Shown piece after piece: positions 6,644 through 10,128 of a stretch of DNA of 10,128 bases (position 1 is its first letter; the number at the start of each line of letters is the position of its first letter). A program made the position numbers and the translations under genes. Source of the stretch: an uncultured Ruminococcus sp. GTDB taxonomy: Bacteria; Bacillota; Clostridia; Oscillospirales; Ruminococcaceae. The stretch lies in NCBI GenBank assembly GCA_937926145.1, contig CALANW010000150.1, positions 1-10,128 on the forward strand, given 5' to 3'. The notes beneath the pieces were generated by a model that saw nothing but the letters and a program-made list of their open reading frames with translations, ran no database searches and was not told the DNA's origin.

Positions 6644-6846
6644 GCTAAACGAATTTTAATAACACAAATAGGTTAACTTTTTTATCTAAGGGGAAAGTAT
6701 TATCCTTTTGCCATTCTGCCTGAATTTCGGTAAAAACGCAATTCCACTTGAATGGCAATGAGGTTTGCCTTTTTGTGTTTAAGATTTATTTGGCGACAAT
6801 CGGAGTTGCGCTTTTCGGTGCGTAGCTTCGGTTACGCACTTTTTTA
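6644..6846 (+). ncRNA. Candidate structured RNA of about 200 nt, family not identified
   Basis: Promoter and terminator frame a unit of about 200 nt with no credible reading frame. Seen in the sequence: outer stem P1 pairs 6662-6672 with 6768-6778 (10 of 11 pairs) and can extend outward through TTTTAA (6654-6659) with TTAAGA (6779-6784) across a 2-nt bulge. Inside are hairpin A, AAGGGGA/TCCTTTT (6688-6694, 6703-6709), and, directly stacked on it, hairpin B, GCCATTC/GAATGGC (6710-6716, 6750-6756). The loop of B contains CGCAATTCC (6737-6745), which pairs over nine positions with GGAGTTGCG (6802-6810) outside P1, forming a pseudoknot. The unit ends in a UUCG-capped terminator. It is not a T-box, cobalamin, c-di-GMP, lysine, SRP or tmRNA by any motif I can recall. 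It could instead be a riboswitch-like leader of the downstream Ltp gene, since GCGC (6808-6811) can pair with GTGC (6818-6821) and compete with the terminator. The stand-alone reading is favoured because a separate promoter follows. Confidence 0.6.
6818..6846 (+). terminator. UUCG-capped intrinsic terminator
   Basis: GTGCGTAGC (6818-6826) pairs with GTTACGCAC (6831-6839) over 9 positions, with one G-T wobble, around a C(TTCG)G tetraloop. Six T residues follow. It ends the structured RNA unit. Confidence 0.88.
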
Positions 6847-6863
6847 TTTATACTAAAAACTAT

Positions 6864-6919
6864 TTGAATTATGGATAAAAGATCGCCATAATCCAATAAG
6901 TGTTTAGTATTATAAACAC
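6864..6919 (+). promoter_or_regulatory. Promoter and possible operator of the Ltp-repeat gene
   Basis: TTGAAT (6864-6869) and CATAAT (6887-6892) have a 17-bp spacer and match four and five of six consensus positions. Immediately at the predicted start lies a perfect 7-bp inverted repeat, GTGTTTA/TAAACAC (6900-6906, 6913-6919, 6-nt gap), ending just before the ribosome site AAGGAGG (6920-6926). It could be a repressor site or an RNA hairpin that modulates translation. Confidence 0.5.
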
Positions 6920-6933
6920 AAGGAGGATTTTTT

Positions 6934-7698
6934 ATGGGAAGTAAAACAGTGCAGTGTAAAAACTGCGGTCAGGAGATCGCTGCCGATGCAAAGATCTGCC
7001 CGAATTGTGGGGTGGAAAACAAAAAACCGGTGTATAAAAAATGGTGGTTCTGGGTCATAGTGGTCATCGTTATAGGTGCATTGGGCGCAGGCGGCGGTTC
7101 AAAGTCAAAATCCGAAAATGCCGCTTCCGTACAGCAGACAACATCTGTCGTTTCATCGGGCTCTGAAACGGAGATCGATGCAGAAGAAAACGATGTGCAG
7201 ACTACAGCATCTTCGGCGGAAACGACCAAGCCGGAGGATAATGTTCCGTCAGAATATAAATCGGCACTGAAAAAGGCGAATACATACAGCGAATATATGA
7301 ATATGTCCAAGGCTGCGATCTATAACCAATTGACATCAGAATACGGCGAAAAATTTACCGAAGAAGCCGCTCAATATGCTATGGAGAATATTGAAGCCGA
7401 CTGGAATGAGAACGCTTTGAAGAGCGCAGAAACATACAGCAAAACGATGCATATGTCCAAAACTGCGATCTATGACCAGCTTGTTTCCGAGTATGGCGGA
7501 CAGTTTACAGCAGAAGAGGCACAGTATGCAATCGATAATCTTTCGGCTGATTATAAGGCAAACGCCCTTGAAAGTGCAAAGAGCTATCGTGATATTATGG
7601 ATATGTCGCCAGCGGCAATATACGATCAGCTTGTTTCCGAATACGGCGGAAAATTTACCGCAGAGGAAGCGCAGTACGCAATCGATAATCTTGACTAA
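6934..7698 (+). CDS. Zinc-ribbon membrane protein with three external Ltp-family repeats
   Basis: The 254-residue protein has, in order: a zinc ribbon with paired cysteines C8-x-x-C11 and C22-x-x-C25; a basic stretch KKPVYKK; one membrane helix (about 36-51); a Ser/Thr/Glu-rich linker (57-106); and three repeats of exactly 50 residues starting at 111, 161 and 211 (the last ends at 254). Each repeat has the form AL-x-x-A-x-x-Y, M-x-MS-x-x-AIY-x-QL-x-SEYG, then FT-x-E-x-AQYA. This is the Ltp/'host cell surface-exposed lipoprotein' domain (Pfam PF07553), known from the prophage TP-J34 protein Ltp, which blocks DNA injection by superinfecting phage. The basic residues before the helix predict cytoplasmic zinc ribbon and external repeats, matching that topology, but here a helix replaces the lipoprotein signal. 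AAGGAGG lies 7 nt before the ATG. Phage exclusion is a hypothesis; many chromosomal Ltp proteins have no known role. Confidence 0.85.
   Translation: MGSKTVQCKNCGQEIAADAKICPNCGVENKKPVYKKWWFWVIVVIVIGALGAGGGSKSKSENAASVQQTTSVVSSGSETEIDAEENDVQTTASSAETTKPEDNVPSEYKSALKKANTYSEYMNMSKAAIYNQLTSEYGEKFTEEAAQYAMENIEADWNENALKSAETYSKTMHMSKTAIYDQLVSEYGGQFTAEEAQYAIDNLSADYKANALESAKSYRDIMDMSPAAIYDQLVSEYGGKFTAEEAQYAIDNLD
7264..7698 (+). repeat. Three 150-bp coding repeats (Ltp domains)
   Basis: Units start at 7264, 7414 and 7564, the third lacking its last residues. Units 2 and 3 are nearly identical in protein over their second half (DQLVSEYGG then FTAEEAQYAIDNL). Their DNA differs mostly at third codon positions, so the repeats are old enough to diverge silently and are held by selection on protein. 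Confidence 0.9.
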
Positions 7699-7702
7699 AT
7701 TT

Positions 7703-7733
7703 AGTGCATCGGCTCAAGGTCGATGCACTTTTT
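7703..7733 (+). terminator. Intrinsic terminator of the Ltp-repeat gene
   Basis: AGTGCATCG (7703-7711) pairs perfectly with CGATGCACT (7721-7729) around a 9-nt loop, followed by TTTTT. It begins 5 bp after the stop. Read on the minus strand its tail is only AAATTT, so it would serve the convergent GGDEF gene poorly. Confidence 0.85.
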
Positions 7734-7743
7734 ATATAAACTG

Positions 7744-9015
7744 TCAATACCTCCTCCTTTCCCTCCCGCTTCTTTTGTAATAATCCGTCTTGTCGCGGTA
7801 CATCTTCGTTTCCGCCTCGAGCAAAAGCCTGCCCATACCACCCCCGTCCGTGATGCCGAACGCCGAACCGACTGCCATTGCTATCGATGAACGTTCCAGC
7901 TCCGTTTTCAGTGCCGCAGTTTTTTCATCGACCTCAGCTTCGCTCGTGTCGGTCAGAACTGCGAGAAGCTCATCTCCGCCGATGCGGAAAAGCTTTTCGC
8001 TTGGAAAAAGCCGTTTCATGACTTCGCAGGCATTCTGAATGTACTCGTCACCTGCGCAGTGTCCGAGCGTGTCGTTGATGTGCTTCAGACCCGAAATATC
8101 ACAGAAGATAAGACCGAGGGGCGCAGGCTCTTTCAGCTCCGCTTCGAGCATATTCATCGCGTGACGGTTCCCAATGCCCGTCAGATTGTCAGTCAAGCCC
8201 ATTTTTTTCAGCCCGTCAAAAAGCTTTCCCCATTTTATGCACGAGCCGATGAAAACTCCTGCACTGCAAAACGCTTCGAGAGCCTCGGACGCTTCTCCGC
8301 AAACGCAAACGGGGAAATTTTCCGCACAGCAGAAACCGCAGATATCTTCGCCGTCATAAACGGGAACGGTGGCAAAAGAGTGTATCCCACGCGCCGAAAG
8401 AATGTCGGAAAGAGGCTGTCCGTACCGCTCCGCAAAGTCGCTGTTCACGATAACGAGCCGCTTTTCCGAAGAAAGCACCGCCGCTGTCTGCGCACATATC
8501 TCCTGCGAAAGCTCGCCGACCAAACTGCCGTCCGCAGAGTATTCGCACGAAAGAACATAGCCGCTTTCGCCGTCTTTTTCATAGAGAAAAATCCGCTCGG
8601 CATTGAGCGCTTCGCATGCTTTTTTCAGCATTATCCGAGGGGAATCATCGGGGTTCTCCGCCTGCATCGCACAGCAGAATGCACAGCTTGCCCAGTTCGC
8701 ACTGTCGTGGTGAGAACTGCCGTCTGCAGGGTTTGACAAAGCGGTCTGAATTTCAAAAACGAGCGTTTTGCCGTCCGATTCTATCAGCGTAGTCTGAACC
8801 TCGGCGGCGGTTTCGTGCGCTTCACCTTTTATGGTTCTGTGAAGAAATTCACCGTGGCGAAGAAGTGCTTTTTCACTCTCGTCAAGGCTTATTTTATAAC
8901 CATCGGTCAAAGTTTTCCGCGCTTTTTTGTTCATATAAACAGTCCTGCCGCCCGAAAGCTCGGCAGCGGCGCAGGGCATATCGAAATTCTCAAAAAAATC
9001 AAGGATACAGTTCAT
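7744..9015 (-). CDS. PAS-like/GAF/GGDEF signalling protein, probable diguanylate cyclase
   Basis: The 423-residue protein has no membrane helix and should be cytosolic. The N-terminus (about 1-95) looks like a PAS fold (MPCAAAELSGGRTVYMNKKA). A GAF sensor domain follows (about 125-260; LNAERIFLYEKDGESGYVLS, then FATVPVYDGEDICGFCCAENF). The GGDEF domain (about 265-418) carries DNLTGIGNR (276-284), CDISGLKHINDTLGHCAGDE (305-324) and the active-site loop RIGGDEL (344-350). GGDEF enzymes make cyclic di-GMP from two GTP. Two deviations: the last loop residue is Leu instead of Phe, and the RxxD inhibitory site expected five residues upstream is absent, so product inhibition of the usual kind is unlikely. 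Cysteines are unusually many (about 18), which could mean redox or metal sensing. CGGAGA (complement of 9021-9026) is well placed before the ATG. The gene looks richer in G+C than parAB or the symporter. Catalytic activity is probable, not certain. Confidence 0.9.
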   Translation of the reverse strand: MNCILDFFENFDMPCAAAELSGGRTVYMNKKARKTLTDGYKISLDESEKALLRHGEFLHRTIKGEAHETAAEVQTTLIESDGKTLVFEIQTALSNPADGSSHHDSANWASCAFCCAMQAENPDDSPRIMLKKACEALNAERIFLYEKDGESGYVLSCEYSADGSLVGELSQEICAQTAAVLSSEKRLVIVNSDFAERYGQPLSDILSARGIHSFATVPVYDGEDICGFCCAENFPVCVCGEASEALEAFCSAGVFIGSCIKWGKLFDGLKKMGLTDNLTGIGNRHAMNMLEAELKEPAPLGLIFCDISGLKHINDTLGHCAGDEYIQNACEVMKRLFPSEKLFRIGGDELLAVLTDTSEAEVDEKTAALKTELERSSIAMAVGSAFGITDGGGMGRLLLEAETKMYRDKTDYYKRSGRERRRY

Positions 9016-9056
9016 CGTTATCTCCGTTCTGCGGCAGAAAAAAGCTCCGTCCGCAA

Positions 9057-9086
9057 TATATATTCAAAAAAAGTTGTATTTTGCAA
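9057..9086 (-). promoter_or_regulatory. Possible promoter of the GGDEF gene
   Basis: On the minus strand TTGCAA (9081-9086) is followed by an 18-bp spacer and TATATA (about 9057-9063). Only moderate matches; listed as the best candidate upstream of the gene. Confidence 0.3.
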
Positions 9087-9209
9087 TTATGGTAAGCTTA
9101 AAAGCTTTAAATTTCGGATAAAAATCTGCGCCAAGATACTATATATGTGGTATCGTCAGCGTGATTTTTTCGTATTAAACAGCGTTTAGAATAAGTCACA
9201 GTTTATAAT

Positions 9210-9347
9210 ATGCAGAAAAGCTTCACTCTGCCATATCGGGAAAAAATATGCCCGAATTTCGCTGAAAAATCTAAAAGACAAGCCGAAATTAAGGCGCAGG
9301 GTGAATGTGGAATTGGTGATTATGATGCGGTGTTAAATATGTGGTAG
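9210..9347 (+). CDS. 45-codon ORF, possible small protein or gene remnant
   Basis: ATG at 9210 opens 45 codons ending at TAG (9345-9347), containing KSKRQAEIKAQGECGIGDYD and ending AVLNMW. Codon choice from about 9265 on (GCC GAA ATT AAG GCG CAG) looks like the real genes here, and the middle is a plausible charged helix. No ribosome site precedes the ATG; TATAAT abuts it directly. I do not recognise the sequence. It may be the 3' end of a decayed gene rather than an expressed peptide. Confidence 0.3.
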   Translation: MQKSFTLPYREKICPNFAEKSKRQAEIKAQGECGIGDYDAVLNMW

Positions 9348-9368
9348 GGGCGGAGTTTATATCCGCCC
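9348..9368 (+). repeat. Short GC-rich hairpin, likely a dispersed intergenic repeat
   Basis: GGGCGGA (9348-9354) and TCCGCCC (9362-9368) form a 7-bp perfect stem with a 7-nt loop in an A/T-rich setting, starting one base after the 9210-9347 ORF. Small GGGCGG...CCGCCC hairpins of this form recur in many bacterial intergenic regions as far as I recall; with only one copy here, that is inference. Confidence 0.5.
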
Positions 9369-9398
9369 GCAGTCTGTTGAAAAAAGTTATACAAAATT

Positions 9399-9708
9399 AA
9401 AGTTTACGTCCACGCTTTTCAAAGGGTGGTGGGTGTCCAGAGGGCAAAGCCCTTGGTCGCTTCCGCAGAAGCGAAACACCTTAAACTAACAGCAAAAAAA
9501 TTGCCGCAATAGTGTAATCAGTAATAGCTAAAAATGGCGCAATTCACACCAAAAAGAATAAACGAAATATGAGAAATCAGTTTCGTAAATCCTAAAATGT
9601 GAATTGCGCCATTCTATTTTTCTTAAATAAACTATTCTCGGTAGGAAATGCGCAGAGCAAAGCGATAAGCATTTCCTGCCGATGTTATTTGAACGGCGGT
9701 GAGATGTG
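9399..9708 (+). repeat. Compound hairpin element, copy 1
   Basis: This copy has four structured parts. Part 1, flanked by AGTTTA/TAAACT (9401-9406, 9482-9487), holds an imperfect hairpin at 9410-9429 and then a closed three-way junction: GGTGT/ACACC (9432-9436, 9476-9480) enclosing AGGGC-AAA-GCCCT (9441-9453) and TCGCTTC-CGCA-GAAGCGA (9457-9474). Part 2 is the linker with CCGCAATAGTGTAATCA (9504-9520). Part 3 is the large palindrome at 9533-9613. Part 4 is a 13-bp hairpin, CGGTAGGAAATGC/GCATTTCCTGCCG (9639-9651, 9669-9681), with AGCAAAGCGA in the loop (9656-9665). The same order recurs, inverted, at 9839-10110. No transposase gene accompanies it, so it resembles a non-autonomous mobile element (MITE-like) or a compound of several intergenic repeats. 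Confidence 0.8.
9533..9613 (+). repeat. 16-bp perfect palindrome arms within copy 1
   Basis: AATGGCGCAATTCACA (9533-9548) is the exact reverse complement of 9598-9613. The 49-bp interior has a nested ACGAAA/TTTCGT pair. The reverse complement of this interior closely matches the interior of the palindrome at 9939-10015, both containing TTTACGAAACT and ATTTCTCATATTTCGTTT. Confidence 0.9.
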
Positions 9709-9838
9709 TTTGTAAAACGACAATTTGGGATAGTACATAAATCATTTTTTAAGAACGTATATGTTTGGTTATTGACCATAATTTTTTTACTGTAGGATAT
9801 TTAAATCCAACCCAACATCTTTTCCAGGGTTTCTTATT

Positions 9839-10128
9839 CATATCCCACCGCCGCTCAAACGTTGCCGGCTTAAAACGCTCGTCGCTTTGCTTCTCACGTT
9901 TATTCGCCGAGGATAGTTTTTGTTTGGAAAATAGAATTGGCGCAATTCACATTTTTATGTTTTACGAAACTTTATTTCTCATATTTCGTTTTCCATATTT
10001 GATGTGAATTGCGCCTTTGGATTTGTTAGTGATTACACTATTGCGGTAATGCCTTTAGCTAAAGTTTAAGGAGTTTCGCTCTCTGCGGAGAGCGACGAGG
10101 GCGCTGCCCCATATGCACTAACCTAAGC
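9839..10128 (-). repeat. Compound hairpin element, copy 2 (inverted; may run past the window end)
   Basis: Read on the minus strand this copy repeats the order of copy 1: GGGC-hairpin (10099-10109), CGCTCTC/GAGAGCG hairpin (10077-10094), CTTAAACT, CCGCAATAGTGTAATCA, the palindrome (9939-10015), and the hairpin with CGGC/GCCG plus AAACG/CGTTT arms (9866-9877, 9897-9909) around AGCAAAGCGA. Similarity to copy 1 fades near 9839 on the inner side and after about 10110 on the outer side, where the GGTGT arm and the 9410-9429 hairpin have no clear counterpart. By eye the copies share roughly three quarters of their bases. Confidence 0.78.
9939..10015 (-). repeat. 14-bp perfect palindrome arms within copy 2
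   Basis: GGCGCAATTCACAT (9939-9952) is the exact reverse complement of 10002-10015. Arms are shared with the palindrome in copy 1; the interior is in the opposite orientation. Confidence 0.9.

Noticed and set aside
6699..6759. Short frame through hairpin B of the structured RNA (LPFCLNFGKNAIPLEWQ)
   Set aside because: No proper start codon at a usable distance from AAGGGG, and its ends coincide with the palindromic stem, which explains the sequence better.
6644..6846. 6S RNA, SRP RNA, T-box or a known riboswitch
   Set aside because: The fold is a multibranch with a pseudoknot, not the 6S rod with central bubble, and none of the conserved cores I know (T-box GGTGG region, SRP apical loop, cobalamin box, c-di-GMP core) is present. 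A model search is still needed.
8059..8736. 225-codon plus-strand frame inside the GGDEF gene
   Set aside because: It is antisense to an intact GAF/GGDEF protein, is rich in arginine and has no family features.
9533..9613. Simple intrinsic terminator
   Set aside because: The stem arms are separated by 49 bp, have no T tract of terminator type, and recur as part of a larger element.
9399..10128. CRISPR array or integron attC sites
   Set aside because: There are two inverted compound copies, not many direct repeats with regular spacers, and no core sites, cas or integrase genes are visible.

Overview
The window reads as the end of a contig from a low-to-moderate G+C Gram-positive bacterium, most likely a gut Clostridia member of the Ruminococcus/Oscillospiraceae type. 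That placement is an inference. It rests on strong AGGAGG-type ribosome sites, T-rich intrinsic terminators, a Soj/Spo0J-type parAB pair, a YdbS/YdbT-type gene pair, and intergenic hairpin repeats of a kind common in such genomes. The first 30 bases are not biological: they are a Nextera transposase adapter, so the first gene is cut by library preparation or assembly rather than by evolution.

Layout. 31-1578: 5'-truncated parA and complete parB, head to tail with no gap, ending at a terminator that also works on the other strand. 1739-3142 (minus): an amino-acid:cation symporter of the AGCS family, convergent with parB. 3143-3310: a divergent promoter region. 3311-5925: a three-gene operon made of two membrane proteins with bacterial PH domains (YdbS-like and YdbT-like) and a small unknown membrane-anchored protein. 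6186-6526: a consensus promoter, tRNA-Met(CAT), tRNA-Glu(TTC) and two tandem terminators. 6629-6846: an apparently gene-free transcription unit with its own extended -10 promoter and a UUCG-capped terminator. Its roughly 200-nt product can fold into a closed multibranch structure with a 9-bp pseudoknot. 6934-7698: a single-pass membrane protein with a zinc ribbon inside and three exact-length 50-residue Ltp repeats outside; this family includes a phage superinfection-exclusion protein. 7744-9015 (minus): a cytosolic PAS-like/GAF/GGDEF protein. 9016-10128: no convincing large gene, one 45-codon ORF and a dense set of hairpin repeats.

The two places most likely to hold something undescribed are the structured RNA at 6644-6846, just upstream of the Ltp-repeat gene, and the end of the window. 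There, two diverged copies of a roughly 280-310 bp multi-hairpin element sit in opposite orientation around a 130-bp unique centre. Several hairpins are kept in both copies although the paired bases have changed, which suggests selection on folded structure.
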